Of a stretch of DNA of 32,814 nt, positions 1-9,271 are shown piece by piece. Every line of letters starts with the position of its first letter. The stretch's first letter is position 1. A program made the position numbers and the translations under genes. A model generated the notes under the pieces. It was not told the origin of the DNA and made no database searches. It saw only the letters and a list, made by a program, of their open reading frames with translations. Origin of the DNA: Planococcus maritimus (GTDB lineage Bacteria; Bacillota; Bacilli; Bacillales_A; Planococcaceae); contig NZ_LTZG01000002.1 in NCBI RefSeq assembly GCF_001592825.1, positions 1 to 32,814 of the forward strand. The letters run 5' to 3'.

Positions 1-69
1 CGTTAGGCTACCTCAGTCCGGTTGCTTACCGGCTGTCTTCCCTTAAAAAAGTTGTTTGATTTTGTGTTG

Positions 70-600
70 ACTTACCATCGTCCGCTTTTGGGTATGTCGC
101 TTAGTGTGAGAAGTGAGTCGGGCCATGCAGTTTGTTTGCGACGAGGGGCGTTCATTATCTTTTGGATCGCTTTGTTAGTCGCCGCCTCGCTTTGGGTTGG
201 CCTTTCACAATGAGCCAGAACTCCCCTGTCTCATTGCTTCGGCTCACCCCTTTGCGCGTGGCGGCTTGGATATTTCATTGATGAGGATAAGTAAGGCCGT
301 TCCGGTTTTTGTGTGAGTCGTCCGCTTTTGGGTATGTCGCTTAGTGGGATAAGCGAGTTGGGCCATGCAGTTTGTGTGCGATAAGGTTCGTTCATTGTTT
401 TTTGCATCGCTTTGTTAACCGCCGCCTCGCTTGGGGTTGAGCTCCCGCCATGAGCCAGGAAGAACGCCTGTCTCACGGCTTCGCTTCACCCTTAAGCGTG
501 AGGGGCTTGGACATTTCGATGAATCGAATGAGTGAGATGGATTCGGTTTTGTCCGGTTCGTCCGCTTTTGGGTATGTCGCTTAATGGGTAATGCATGTGC
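70..600. repeat. 240-bp-period degenerate tandem repeat, two units plus a partial third
   Basis: The motif tccgcttttgggtatgtcgc begins at 81, 321 and 561, exactly 240 bp apart each time. Units one and two stay aligned without gaps for about 130 bp: ggccatgcagtttgt lies at 121 and 361, and gccgcctcgctt at 181 and 421. After that they drift with small indels and rejoin around the ggcttgga/ggcttgg motif. The third copy breaks off near 600. The short open frames crossing the units fall in different reading frames from copy to copy, so I read this as non-coding. The family is unknown to me. I see no gene in 1-660. Confidence 0.75.
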
Positions 601-703
601 TGAACACAATATAGTGAACGAACCGTTTAAAATAAATCTATAATTATTTCACTTATCGATTTGAGCGGATGACTCAATTAAATCCCCTTCTAAACTTAGA
701 GAT

Positions 704-806
704 GGAGTGGAAGGGGCCGACGCCTGGGGGATTACGCGGGACTGGCGAAACCGATGCGGCTTGCCGCAAGGGTTCGACGCCCGCCCCCGGCAAGCGTGCC
801 CCTGTA
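704..806. repeat. Long nested-hairpin intergenic element
   Basis: This GC-rich block can fold on itself as nested arms: AGGGGC (712-717) with GCCCCT (798-803), GCCtGGGGG (722-730) with CCCCCGGC (784-791), CGGG (737-740) with CCCG (780-783), and an apical TGCGGC/GCCGCA hairpin (755-768). It contrasts with the AT-rich flank at 605-660. It resembles the hairpin-forming intergenic repeats common in Bacillales genomes, but that comparison is from memory. Open frames crossing it (669-887, 707-1150) look incidental. Confidence 0.55.
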
Positions 807-867
807 ACGCAATCTCCTCCTCACTATTTCATGCCATATATGGCCACCCCCAGCTTCTCACCTACAC

Positions 868-904
868 AAAAAGAACCCAACCGTTAACCGGCTGGGTTCT
901 TTTT
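868..904 (-). terminator. Intrinsic terminator after rqcP
   Basis: A nearly perfect stem has arms 868-883 and 889-904, one A-C mismatch and a short loop around ttaa. A T-run follows on the minus strand. It lies 6 nt past the rqcP stop and closes the yabM-mazG-rqcP operon. The A/T symmetry means it could also work on the plus strand. Confidence 0.85.
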
Positions 905-910
905 CGTTCT

Positions 911-1201
911 TTATGCTTCGTCGTCCACAAAGCTCGGGTCCACTTTATCGAGCTTTTCTTCGTTCAGGATCGTGTACATTTCCGCAGTTTGTTCTTTGCG
1001 GACATTTTCGCGCAACTGATCAATGCGTGCAGTGACCACTTTTTGCCCGAAGCGGATTTGCAGTTCATCGCCTTCTTTGATGACGCTGCTCGCTTTTGCT
1101 TTATTGCCATTGACCAAAATACGGCCTTGGTCGGCTACTTCTTTCGCTAAAGTGCGGCGTTTGATCAAGCGGGATACTTTCAAAAATTTATCGAGTCTCA
1201 T
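911..1201 (-). CDS. rqcP: RqcP (YabO), S4-domain ribosome quality control factor
   Basis: This 96-residue protein is essentially a single S4 RNA-binding domain (MRLDKFLKVSRLIKRR at the N-terminus, then a GRILVNGNKAKAS turn) with an acidic C-terminal tail. Size and sequence match B. subtilis YabO/RqcP. The known role of the family is to bind stalled 50S-peptidyl-tRNA complexes with RqcH and promote C-terminal alanine tailing of nascent chains. The ATG overlaps the end of mazG by 14 nt (ATGAGACTCGATAA), and the ribosome-binding site GGAGAGGA lies inside mazG, so translation is probably coupled. In B. subtilis the sporulation genes yabP and yabQ follow; here a terminator and repeats follow instead. 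Confidence 0.93.
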   Translation of the reverse strand: MRLDKFLKVSRLIKRRTLAKEVADQGRILVNGNKAKASSVIKEGDELQIRFGQKVVTARIDQLRENVRKEQTAEMYTILNEEKLDKVDPSFVDDEA

Positions 1202-2666
1202 GATTTTCGTCCTCTCCGTGGCCAGCCTTGGCTTCGTTCCAGAAACTATCGAGCTGGTCTAATGTGTAATCTGAAAATGTATGGCCACCTTCTTTTGCGC
1301 GGCGTTCTACGTGCAAAAAGCGTGTACGGAATTTACGGTTCGCCTGGACCATCGCTTGTTCCGGCGACAATCCATAAAAACGTGCGAGGTTGACGAGTGT
1401 GAACAACAAGTCGCCAAATTCATCGAGCTGCTGGTCTTTGGAACCATTCGCTACCTCATCCTTGAACTCCTGCAATTCTTCTTCGAACTTCGCCCACGCG
1501 CCGTCCGCATCTTTCCAGGTAAAGCCCACTTTCGCCGCTTTTTTCTGGTAATTATACGAGGTCAAAAGCGAAGAACTAGAGCGGTCTTGGCCATCAAGCA
1601 GTGACTCGCTTGCCGGTTTTTCCTGTTGCTTGATCGCTTGCCAATTATCGACGACTTCCCCGGCAGAGGCTACTTCCACATCCCCGAACACGTGTGGGTG
1701 GCGGCGGATCATTTTATCGCTGATGGCTTCTAAGATGTCTTCCAGCTGGAAATAGCCGCTGTCCTGGCCGATTTGCGCGTGCAGGAATACTTGCAATAGC
1801 ACATCGCCCAGTTCTTCTGCGATCGCTTCGTCGTCTTCTTCCTCGATCGCCTGCAACAACTCATGCGCTTCTTCGAGCAAATATGGGCGCAAGGATTCAT
1901 GTGTCTGCTCGCGGTCCCACGGGCAGCCTTCCGGACTTCTCAGTTTCGCGATGATGTCACGGAAGGTTTGCCACTCTTTCAAGCGCTGCGTCTGTTCCGT
2001 TACGGGCGGCACGTAGACGGTCGTCAAGTTATCGATTTCCGCCGAGCGGTCGAGTGCATGGAGCGGCACCGTGCGCAAGCGCTCTGATGCGGCACCGGCT
2101 GCTGTGACGATCGTCACCGGGTAATCGTCCGGGTATTTCTCCATCAAAGATAGTTTTACTTCAGATGCACTGAACTGATCGTAGACTTGCGCAATCAATA
2201 AATGATCCGTCATATTCAAGCGATTGCTATCAAGGCCAGTGCCATCGACAAGCCGAAACCCTTCAATCGGATCGATGCGCAAGGCGCCAAATATGGCGTC
2301 CAAAAAGCTTTGCCCACCGGCGATCGATAGTGTACAGCGTCCTGCTTGTTCAGCTTCAATCAAAAACTGTACGGTTTGTTCCGCAACGAGCGGATGTCCC
2401 GGTACTGCGTAATAGACCGGCCCATTCTCCGCAAGCGCAATAAGCGTCTCGGCGATTTCCTGATACACCGGCGCAAAATCGTCATGTTTTTCGTAAATTG
2501 CATCAAAACTCTCGTAACGTAAGCCTTCTGTCTCTAGCTCTTTGACGACAGGATGTTCGGCTGTCCGCAAATATAGCGGATCCGCTTCTTTTAGCGTGCG
2601 ATACACACCAAGCGGCAATTGCAGAAGATCCCCAGCGCCAAGGCCGAGTATATGAATGGTATGCAT
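1188..2666 (-). CDS. mazG: MazG/YabN: tetrapyrrole methylase-like domain fused to NTP pyrophosphohydrolase
   Basis: The protein has 492 residues. Residues 1-220 form a SAM-dependent tetrapyrrole (corrin/porphyrin) methylase fold starting with IHILGLGAGD. Residues 230-480 are a MazG module with the signature CPWD (248-251), metal-binding EEAHE (265-269) and EELGD (284-288), RRHPHVFGD (321-329), and a second helix pair at 394-420. The family hydrolyses NTPs to NMP and pyrophosphate, probably cleaning aberrant nucleotides; the role of the methylase half is not established. The start lies 3 nt after the yabM stop, with AAGGAG overlapping that gene's end. The two-domain layout is the normal Bacillales YabN form and looks intact. 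Confidence 0.94.
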   Translation of the reverse strand: MHTIHILGLGAGDLLQLPLGVYRTLKEADPLYLRTAEHPVVKELETEGLRYESFDAIYEKHDDFAPVYQEIAETLIALAENGPVYYAVPGHPLVAEQTVQFLIEAEQAGRCTLSIAGGQSFLDAIFGALRIDPIEGFRLVDGTGLDSNRLNMTDHLLIAQVYDQFSASEVKLSLMEKYPDDYPVTIVTAAGAASERLRTVPLHALDRSAEIDNLTTVYVPPVTEQTQRLKEWQTFRDIIAKLRSPEGCPWDREQTHESLRPYLLEEAHELLQAIEEEDDEAIAEELGDVLLQVFLHAQIGQDSGYFQLEDILEAISDKMIRRHPHVFGDVEVASAGEVVDNWQAIKQQEKPASESLLDGQDRSSSSLLTSYNYQKKAAKVGFTWKDADGAWAKFEEELQEFKDEVANGSKDQQLDEFGDLLFTLVNLARFYGLSPEQAMVQANRKFRTRFLHVERRAKEGGHTFSDYTLDQLDSFWNEAKAGHGEDENHETR

Positions 2667-2669
2667 GGT

Positions 2670-4250
2670 CTAACTCCTTTTCTTTCGTGGGTTGAGCGCC
2701 AACTGCAACGCAGCCAGTCGCCGGCCGAACGGAATGATATACCATTCCCTCTCGGTAATAATCCGTGATTTCATCACGATCAGCAAAAACACCACTGCAC
2801 CAAGCGGCACCGCTGTCAGCGTCATAAATATCGCTTCAATGCGGCCTGGCCATGACAAAAGTGGCACGATGGAGGCTACGTATCCGGACACGGCGGCGGC
2901 CATTGCGATAGATGCCACCATGAGCCAACCGTAAAAACGAACGTGCGCAAACTGCATTACCCAAACCTTTTTAAAATACCAGATGAGCGCTGCTGCAATA
3001 AATCCTAAGCCGATATTGCCAGCAACGGCGGCACCGGCAATGCCATATCCAGGCACCAGCCATAAATTGCCGGCCACTTTCAATAGCAAGCCTGTCCCTA
3101 GCAGCAATGCCGGCACACGGATTTTTCCAAAACCGTAGAGAATCGCCGTCAACACCAGCACGAGCGACATCGAAACGATTTGCCAATTAAAAACGATCAG
3201 TGCAAAAGAACCGTCCGGTGTCTTAAACAAAGCCTCATTTACATAAGGCATGACCAGTGTCAGGCCGGCTGAGGCGGCGACCGCGAATAACACGGAAACG
3301 CGAAAGGCGAGACTTGCATAAAGCTCTTGGCTGCGGCCAGTTTTTTGCTGCATCGTGCGGGCAATGAGCGGCACGAGCGACAGCGTCAGAGATGTCGCCA
3401 GCAAAATTCCGAATTGGACAAGCGGTTGGGCGCGGTCGTAAATGCCTTTTTGCTCCATCGCCGTCGTCTCTCCGAGTTGCCCTTCAAGCAAACGGTAAAC
3501 GGTGAACGAATCGACGAGCTGAAACAGCACCAATAATAGCGAACTCATGCTGACGCTGAGGCTCGTCCACCATAGTTTTTTCACCGTCACACTGCGAACA
3601 AAAGCGTTCGTGCGCTCGCGTTGTTTTCGGTAAGAACGCCATAATAATAAGGCAGCCGCCAATGCGCCGGCCCCAGCGGCTGCGATTGCCACTTGCCCCG
3701 CCGCATAAAGCGATAAGCCAGAACGGACTGCGGCAAAAGCGCCAATTAGAATAACCCCAACGCGTACTGCTTGTTCGGTCACTTGCGCAGTAGCGACCGG
3801 TGCCATATCGCCTGCTGCTTGCAATCGCCCTTTCATGATCGCAAGCGGCGCCATGAAGACGACCGCAAAGGCACCGGCACGCAGCAAACCGGCAAGCAAG
3901 GGGTCGCCCATCCAACCGGCGAGCGTCTCTGCACCGAAATAGAGCCCCGAAAAGGCGGACGCGGAAATGACGGCGATGAGCCAAAATGCGGCGCGTAAAA
4001 TACCAGGGTGTTCCACTTCTTCGTGCTCTGCCAATAATTTCGACACCGCCACTGCAAAACCGTAAGAGGCCCAGATGCCGAAAATCGCAACGAATGGATA
4101 AACTTGCTGATAAATATAAAAACCTTCGTCACCGACCAGGTTCTGAAACGGCACCCGGTAAATTGCACTCAGCAGTTTCACGGCAAATCCTGCGAGTGTC
4201 AGCAACGCAGCGCCCTTTAAGAAACTGCTCATAGATTGTTGCGCCGTCAT
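2670..4250 (-). CDS. yabM: YabM-type polysaccharide/lipid flippase of the MOP superfamily (SpoVB/MurJ-like)
   Basis: This 526-residue, very hydrophobic protein has about 14 predicted membrane segments, starting at residues 10-30 after a short polar N-terminus and ending in a basic tail (NPRKKRS). Sequence features (FLKGAALLTLAGFAVKLLSA, YRVPFQNLVGDEGFYIYQQ) are those of the SpoVB/YabM branch of the multidrug-oligosaccharidyl-lipid-polysaccharide exporters. The family flips undecaprenyl-linked envelope precursors. Whether this one handles lipid II or another polysaccharide cannot be told from sequence. AGGAGG sits 7 nt before the ATG. It lies 16 nt after mfd; in B. subtilis the spore gene spoVT lies between them and is absent here. 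It is retained although the genome appears non-sporulating, which argues for a vegetative role. Confidence 0.85.
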   Translation of the reverse strand: MTAQQSMSSFLKGAALLTLAGFAVKLLSAIYRVPFQNLVGDEGFYIYQQVYPFVAIFGIWASYGFAVAVSKLLAEHEEVEHPGILRAAFWLIAVISASAFSGLYFGAETLAGWMGDPLLAGLLRAGAFAVVFMAPLAIMKGRLQAAGDMAPVATAQVTEQAVRVGVILIGAFAAVRSGLSLYAAGQVAIAAAGAGALAAALLLWRSYRKQRERTNAFVRSVTVKKLWWTSLSVSMSSLLLVLFQLVDSFTVYRLLEGQLGETTAMEQKGIYDRAQPLVQFGILLATSLTLSLVPLIARTMQQKTGRSQELYASLAFRVSVLFAVAASAGLTLVMPYVNEALFKTPDGSFALIVFNWQIVSMSLVLVLTAILYGFGKIRVPALLLGTGLLLKVAGNLWLVPGYGIAGAAVAGNIGLGFIAAALIWYFKKVWVMQFAHVRFYGWLMVASIAMAAAVSGYVASIVPLLSWPGRIEAIFMTLTAVPLGAVVFLLIVMKSRIITEREWYIIPFGRRLAALQLALNPRKKRS

Positions 4251-4266
4251 GAGATTACCTCCTGCA

Positions 4267-7200
4267 TCACCCGACAGACGCTTCTTCCCGGACAGAATCC
4301 GCCAGAATCTCCATCATTCCTTCGAGCACATCGAATGGATGATGCTTGCCGGTCTTTTTGCCGTCTATCGTCAATACCAGTGCCTGGCCGCTCATCGTAA
4401 AGCCGACAGCGCGTCCGTATGTGCCGGAAGCTTCGACGACTTTCCCACCATCGATTGCTTCTGTTCCGGCATCGCTTAATTTAACCGTGACACGGTCTCC
4501 TTGTTGTTTGATCGATTCGGCACCGGCAGCGCGCGCCCAGACTTTCATGCGGGCAATGCGCAGCAATTGCTCGGCTTCCATCGGCACATCACCGAAACGG
4601 TCAATCAATTCATCCTGCAAATCGCGCATTTCTTCTGCCGTTTCCATGTTTTTGACGCGCTTGTACATTTGAATCTTTTGGTAGCCATCAGCGATATAGC
4701 TGTCTGGAATATAGGCATCTTCTGCCAGCGAGATTTCCACTTCTGGCACGACTTCTTTCTTCATGCCGGTTCGGCGTTCCTCAATTGCTTCTTCCAGCAT
4801 TTGCGAATACAAATCAAAACCGACCGAATCGATAAAGCCGTGCTGCTGGGAACCAAGCAAATTGCCCGCCCCGCGGATCGACAAATCGCGCATGGCGATC
4901 TTGAAGCCCGAGCCGAGTTCGGTAAATTCCTTGATCGCCATTAAGCGTTTTTCCGCTACATCAGTCAGCACTTTATCGCGTTGGTACATGAAATAAGCAT
5001 AGGCCACACGGCTCGAGCGCCCAACGCGCCCACGTAATTGATAAAGCTGCGACAAGCCCATGCGATCGGCATCATAGACGATGAGCGTGTTGACGTTCGG
5101 GATATCGATGCCGGTTTCGATGATTGTTGTCGTCACCAAGACGTCGTATTCCCCATCGAGAAAGCCGAGAATGATCGATTCGAGTTCGGTCTCAGACATT
5201 TGCCCATGCGCATAGCCAACGCGGGCTTCCGGCACAAGCTGTTGGATCTCGTCTACTTTGCGGCTCATATCGCTGACACGATTGTATAAATAAAACACTT
5301 GGCCGCCGCGCGCCATCTCGCGCTCGATGGCTTCCCGCACGAGCCCGCCGTTATTTTCCATGACGTAGCTCTGTACCGGGAACCGGTTGGCAGGAGGCGT
5401 CTCGATAACGGATAAGTCGCGCACGCCGATCATCGACATATGCAAGGTGCGCGGAATCGGCGTCGCCGTCAAGGTCAAGACGTCCACGGTCGACTTCAAT
5501 TGCTTGATCTTTTCTTTATGGGTCACCCCAAAACGCTGTTCTTCGTCGATGATCAATAAGCCAAGATCTTTATAGACGACATCTTTTGATAAAATGCGGT
5601 GCGTGCCCACCACGATGTCGACCGATCCGTTTTTCAGCCCTTTGACTGTTTCGGTTTGTTGTTTTTTCGAACGGAAGCGGCTCATGAGGCCCACTTCAAT
5701 TGGGTAATCCTTGAAGCGCTCGCTCATCGTTTCGAAATGCTGCTGGGCGAGAATGGTCGTCGGCACAAGGAATGCCACTTGCTTGCCGTCTAGCACCGCT
5801 TTAAATGCCGCGCGAATGGCGACTTCCGTTTTGCCATAGCCGACATCGCCGCAGATCAAGCGGTCCATCGGGCGTTTTCTCTCCATGTCTTTTTTCACTT
5901 CTGCGATCGAGCGCAATTGGTCAGGTGTTTCCTCGTAGGGGAATTCTGTTTCAAATTGGCGCTGCATGTCCTGGTCTTCACTGAACGTAAAGCCTTCGAG
6001 CGCTTCGCGTTCTGCGTACAGTTTGATTAAGTCGTCGGCAATGTCCTGGACAGCGGCCGATACTTTCGTGCGCGTCTTCTTCCATTCAACGCCGCCCATC
6101 TTATGGAGCTTCGGCTCTTTTTCTTCCGAAGCGATGTATTTCTGGACGAGGTCGATTTTATCAACCGGCACAAATAGTTTATCGTCGCCTTTGTAGACAA
6201 TGTGCAAATAGTCTTTATGCACGCCTCCGCTCTCGAGTGTCTCGATGCCGATAAAGCGCCCGATGCCGTGGTGGATATGGACAATATAGTCGCCTGGCTT
6301 AATCTCCGAGTAGCTCTTGATTCGCTCGGCATTGGTCAATTTTTGGGCGCGGGTTTTTTTCTTCGGCTGCTTTTTGAAGAGTTCCGCATCCGTAATGACA
6401 GCCATTCGCTGCAGCGGCATCTCAAAACCACTGGACAACTCCCCATCAACCAGATACGTTTTTCCGTCTTGTAGTTCAGTGGCGGCGGTGACGATCTCCG
6501 CCTCTATGTCGTAATCATCCAGCACAGACCGTACTTTTTGCAGTCGCTCTTCTCCGCTGGCGACGACAAATACTTGGAACTTGCCGAGCGTCCAGCGTTC
6601 CATTTCGGCTTGCAATAAATTCATCTGCCCATGGAATGATTGCATCGGCTTACAAGAATAGGCAAGCGATTTTTTGATCGTCACGAGTGGAAATGTCCGC
6701 GTAAAGAGCGATAGGAAATTGGCCGGCTGCTTTAGCTTCGCCATTACCTCGCGAAACGGGTACGCTAGCTGAACATCATGGAGAAACTTGCCTTCTTCAA
6801 GAAGCGACACCGTCCACTCCGCTTCTTCGCGTTCTAGCGTTTCGGTCATTTCCTGGATGCGTCCAAGTTCATCGAAAAACACCACGCCATTGTCTGGGAA
6901 ATAATCGCCGAGAAAAGCGGATTGCGAATCGACCAAGGCAGCATATTTCGCCAGCTGCTCAGGCTCATCGCCGCTTCTGAGCGTGTCGATATCGTTTTGG
7001 ATGTATTGCATCATCAACTCTTTCGTATCGTCATCTTTAAGTTTTTTCAAGCTTACCGACAATTGGTCTTCGATGCGGTCTGCAAGCATTCGCTTCTGCC
7101 CTGCCGACAAGACCAATTCGACGGCTGGCAAAATGCACAAGGAGTGTATTTTTTCGAGTGAGCGCTGATCTTCCGCTGAAAACAAGCGAATGGAATCCAC

Positions 7201-7800
7201 TTCTGTATCGAATAGCTCGATGCGTACCGGATGCTCAAAATGCAGCGGGTAGACATCCAAAATACCGCCGCGCAAGGCGAATTCTCCAGGAGAAGTCACC
7301 ATGGTTGTACGGGAATAGCCCATTGCGACAAGCTTCAATAGCCAGCTTTCCGTATCGATCTCATCTCCGTCTTCTACACGTAAAGTCGCCCCATCCCATT
7401 GTGCCGGGGATGGCAGCAATTTACGCAAGCCTGAAACCGGCGTCACGTAGATGCCGGTGCCAGTCGATTTCATGTGATCCAGCGTATCGATGCGATGGGC
7501 GCGCAGTTCCGGCCCTGAAAAGGCAATATCCGCCGCAATCGTTTCTTCTGCCGGATACAGCCGGACACGCTGCTCCCCCATCAGCCGGACCAAATCGTCG
7601 TAAACTCTCTGGGCATGCAATAAGTTTGGCGTGACAACGAGCAGTGGTTTGTCTAGCTCTTCATGGACGGTTTGATAAAAAATCGGTCGCGCGCTGCCAG
7701 ACAATCCAGAAATCAATTGGTGGTCCTGGCCTTTCTTCAGTTCGTTGATAAATGATTGAGTATGGGAATCCCCTAAAAATGCCTGCAAAATATGCTTCAT
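4267..7800 (-). CDS. mfd: Mfd, transcription-repair coupling factor
   Basis: The protein has 1177 residues, the usual full length. The N-terminal UvrB-like region covers about 1-350. A CarD-like RNA polymerase interaction domain lies at about 495-560 (KPGDYIVHIHHGIGRF). The superfamily 2 translocase motor has Walker A GDVGYGKT (651-658), DEEQ box (752-755) and TATPIPRT (778-785). The C-terminal regulatory domain follows. Mfd pushes stalled RNA polymerase off lesions and recruits UvrA. The RBS GGAGG is 7 nt upstream of the ATG. The pth terminator lies just upstream, so mfd should have its own promoter in 7801-7874, although I see no strong one. B. subtilis carries the sporulation gene fin (yabK) in that gap; here it is only 109 bp. 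Confidence 0.97.
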   Translation of the reverse strand: MKHILQAFLGDSHTQSFINELKKGQDHQLISGLSGSARPIFYQTVHEELDKPLLVVTPNLLHAQRVYDDLVRLMGEQRVRLYPAEETIAADIAFSGPELRAHRIDTLDHMKSTGTGIYVTPVSGLRKLLPSPAQWDGATLRVEDGDEIDTESWLLKLVAMGYSRTTMVTSPGEFALRGGILDVYPLHFEHPVRIELFDTEVDSIRLFSAEDQRSLEKIHSLCILPAVELVLSAGQKRMLADRIEDQLSVSLKKLKDDDTKELMMQYIQNDIDTLRSGDEPEQLAKYAALVDSQSAFLGDYFPDNGVVFFDELGRIQEMTETLEREEAEWTVSLLEEGKFLHDVQLAYPFREVMAKLKQPANFLSLFTRTFPLVTIKKSLAYSCKPMQSFHGQMNLLQAEMERWTLGKFQVFVVASGEERLQKVRSVLDDYDIEAEIVTAATELQDGKTYLVDGELSSGFEMPLQRMAVITDAELFKKQPKKKTRAQKLTNAERIKSYSEIKPGDYIVHIHHGIGRFIGIETLESGGVHKDYLHIVYKGDDKLFVPVDKIDLVQKYIASEEKEPKLHKMGGVEWKKTRTKVSAAVQDIADDLIKLYAEREALEGFTFSEDQDMQRQFETEFPYEETPDQLRSIAEVKKDMERKRPMDRLICGDVGYGKTEVAIRAAFKAVLDGKQVAFLVPTTILAQQHFETMSERFKDYPIEVGLMSRFRSKKQQTETVKGLKNGSVDIVVGTHRILSKDVVYKDLGLLIIDEEQRFGVTHKEKIKQLKSTVDVLTLTATPIPRTLHMSMIGVRDLSVIETPPANRFPVQSYVMENNGGLVREAIEREMARGGQVFYLYNRVSDMSRKVDEIQQLVPEARVGYAHGQMSETELESIILGFLDGEYDVLVTTTIIETGIDIPNVNTLIVYDADRMGLSQLYQLRGRVGRSSRVAYAYFMYQRDKVLTDVAEKRLMAIKEFTELGSGFKIAMRDLSIRGAGNLLGSQQHGFIDSVGFDLYSQMLEEAIEERRTGMKKEVVPEVEISLAEDAYIPDSYIADGYQKIQMYKRVKNMETAEEMRDLQDELIDRFGDVPMEAEQLLRIARMKVWARAAGAESIKQQGDRVTVKLSDAGTEAIDGGKVVEASGTYGRAVGFTMSGQALVLTIDGKKTGKHHPFDVLEGMMEILADSVREEASVG

Positions 7801-7874
7801 GAAGATTCCTCCTTCCTGTCTAAAATAAAGCCGTTTACTGGTTATAGTACCCTTTTCAAAATAAGGAGAAACGG

Positions 7875-7907
7875 AAAAAAGCTTTGGACGCCCGAAAGCG
7901 CCAAAGC
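7875..7907 (-). terminator. Intrinsic terminator after pth
   Basis: The stem GCTTTGG(a)CGC / GCG-CCAAAGC (7881-7907) has a ccgaaa loop, and six T residues follow on the minus strand. It begins 2 nt past the pth stop codon. Confidence 0.85.
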
Positions 7908-7909
7908 GA

Positions 7910-8470
7910 TTACTTATTGTATTCGTTCATGACTTCGTTAAAAGGTTTGGACAGCCAGTAATTGCACGCATCCGCGCTTTTTTCGACCGCTTCTTGCATA
8001 AGTGGCCGTTCTTCGCTTCCGAATTTAGCGAGCACGTAATCCGGTACTTTCATGCCTTGAGGCGGGCGGCTGATGCCGATGCGCATCCGGTTAAACTGTT
8101 GGGTGCCGAGATGCTGAATCAACGACTTGATGCCATTATGCCCCCCAGCACTGCCCTTTTGGCGCAAGCGGAGCTGGCCTGTCGGCAAATCCAAATCGTC
8201 GTAGATGACGACAATGTCTTCTAGGTCGACATTATAATAATCCATTAATGGGCCGATGCATTCGCCCGATAAATTCATATACGTGAGCGGCTTGACGAGC
8301 ATTACTTTTCCTTCAGGCCGATGGACAACGGAATACATGCCCTTGAATTTTGACTGCGTCAAGGGAGCATTCCACTCGCTTGCCAGCTGGTCGATTACTT
8401 GAAACCCAATGTTGTGGCGGGTTTCTTCATATGGTTTTCCTGGGTTTCCCAGGCCGATGATCATTTTCAT
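7910..8470 (-). CDS. pth: Peptidyl-tRNA hydrolase Pth (SpoVC)
   Basis: This 186-residue protein is a complete Pth. It carries IIGLGNPG with Asn9, the catalytic His19 in ETRHNIGF, Asn66 in TYMNLSG, Asp91 in YDDLDLP, and [11 protein letters not shown] with Asn112. It releases tRNA from prematurely dissociated peptidyl-tRNA and is normally essential. AAAAGGAG lies 7 nt before the ATG. In B. subtilis the gene is called spoVC because of a sporulation allele, but its function is housekeeping. It is flanked by terminators on both sides (8527-8564 upstream, 7875-7907 downstream), so it is probably transcribed alone or by read-through. Confidence 0.97.
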   Translation of the reverse strand: MKMIIGLGNPGKPYEETRHNIGFQVIDQLASEWNAPLTQSKFKGMYSVVHRPEGKVMLVKPLTYMNLSGECIGPLMDYYNVDLEDIVVIYDDLDLPTGQLRLRQKGSAGGHNGIKSLIQHLGTQQFNRMRIGISRPPQGMKVPDYVLAKFGSEERPLMQEAVEKSADACNYWLSKPFNEVMNEYNK

Positions 8471-8526
8471 AGCAAACTCCTTTTAGTTCTTCACTGCTTT
8501 TTATTTTACCATAATCTGCGGCGATG

Positions 8527-8564
8527 CAATAAAAACAGGGACCGCCTAAAGGCAGTCCCTGTTT
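8527..8564 (-). terminator. Intrinsic terminator after ctc
   Basis: AAACAGGGAC-c-GCC (8533-8546) pairs with GGC-a-GTCCCTGTTT (8551-8564) across a taaa loop. TTTTTATTG follows on the minus strand. It ends the glmU-prs-ctc unit. Confidence 0.87.
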
Positions 8565-8579
8565 GGGCATTGCTGTAAC

Positions 8580-9230
8580 TTATTCTTTTTCCTCACCAGC
8601 AGCTTCGTCTTCGTTGTCGCCGATCACCTCAGGCTCTTCGCCTTCATCAGCTGTCTCTAGCTCTTCCATCTCTTCTTCTGTGCGTGGTGCTGTAACAGAG
8701 ATGAGCAAGAAGTCATCGTCGTTTAGGATTTCAAAGCTGAACTTGTCGCGAATGTCGCTGACAGATACAGAGTCGCCGATTTCTAGTTCGCTGACATCGA
8801 TATCGACCGAATCCGGGATATCGTTCGGTTTAACGCGAATGTGTACTTCGCGGTTCGGCTGCGTGACGACGCCGCCTTCTTTTTCGCCTGCTGATTCGCC
8901 GATCACGTGAACAGTTGCATCCACATCGATTTCTTCGGACATGTTAATCGCCAAGAAGTCAACGTGTTTGAAATTGCCTTTTAATGAATCCATTTGATAG
9001 TCGCTCAGGACAACGTTTGTGCTCTTGCCGTCGATTTCCAAGCTGATGACGCCATTACGTCCAGATTCACGCAAAGTTTTGATCAAATCGATTTCAGACA
9101 TCACGATCGATGTTGTTTCCATTTTGTAACCGTATACGACGCCAGGCACATTACCTTCGCCGCGCAAGTCGGTCAGTGCCGAATGCGGTTTTCCTGTTTC
9201 TCGTTTCGCTGCTGTCATTTTAGTAGCCAT
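8580..9230 (-). CDS. ctc: Ribosomal protein bL25/general stress protein Ctc
   Basis: This 216-residue protein is the long CTC form of bL25. An N-terminal 5S rRNA-binding L25 domain covers about 1-95, the TL5-type C-terminal beta domain about 96-180, and a strongly acidic tail (EEEMEELETADEGEEPE...) ends it. CTC proteins bind 5S rRNA on the large subunit and are stress-induced in Bacillus. GGAGG sits 10 nt before the ATG. A sigma-B-like promoter lies in the 90-bp gap to prs (see 9272-9297), so the gene is probably read both with glmU-prs and by itself under stress. Confidence 0.94.
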   Translation of the reverse strand: MATKMTAAKRETGKPHSALTDLRGEGNVPGVVYGYKMETTSIVMSEIDLIKTLRESGRNGVISLEIDGKSTNVVLSDYQMDSLKGNFKHVDFLAINMSEEIDVDATVHVIGESAGEKEGGVVTQPNREVHIRVKPNDIPDSVDIDVSELEIGDSVSVSDIRDKFSFEILNDDDFLLISVTAPRTEEEMEELETADEGEEPEVIGDNEDEAAGEEKE

Positions 9231-9271
9231 ATAGTTTCAACCTCCAGTTATATTAAACGCATAGTGTATAA

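Noticed and set aside
22..609. Short open frames of 63, 81 and 64 residues (22-213 plus, 231-476 minus, 415-609 minus)
   Set aside because: They lie in the 240-bp repeat array, occupy different frames in successive units, lack ribosome-binding sites, and show no protein family features.
669..1150. Plus-strand frames of 72 and 147 residues crossing 669-1150
   Set aside because: They run through the hairpin element, the rqcP terminator and the antisense of rqcP; composition is not protein-like.
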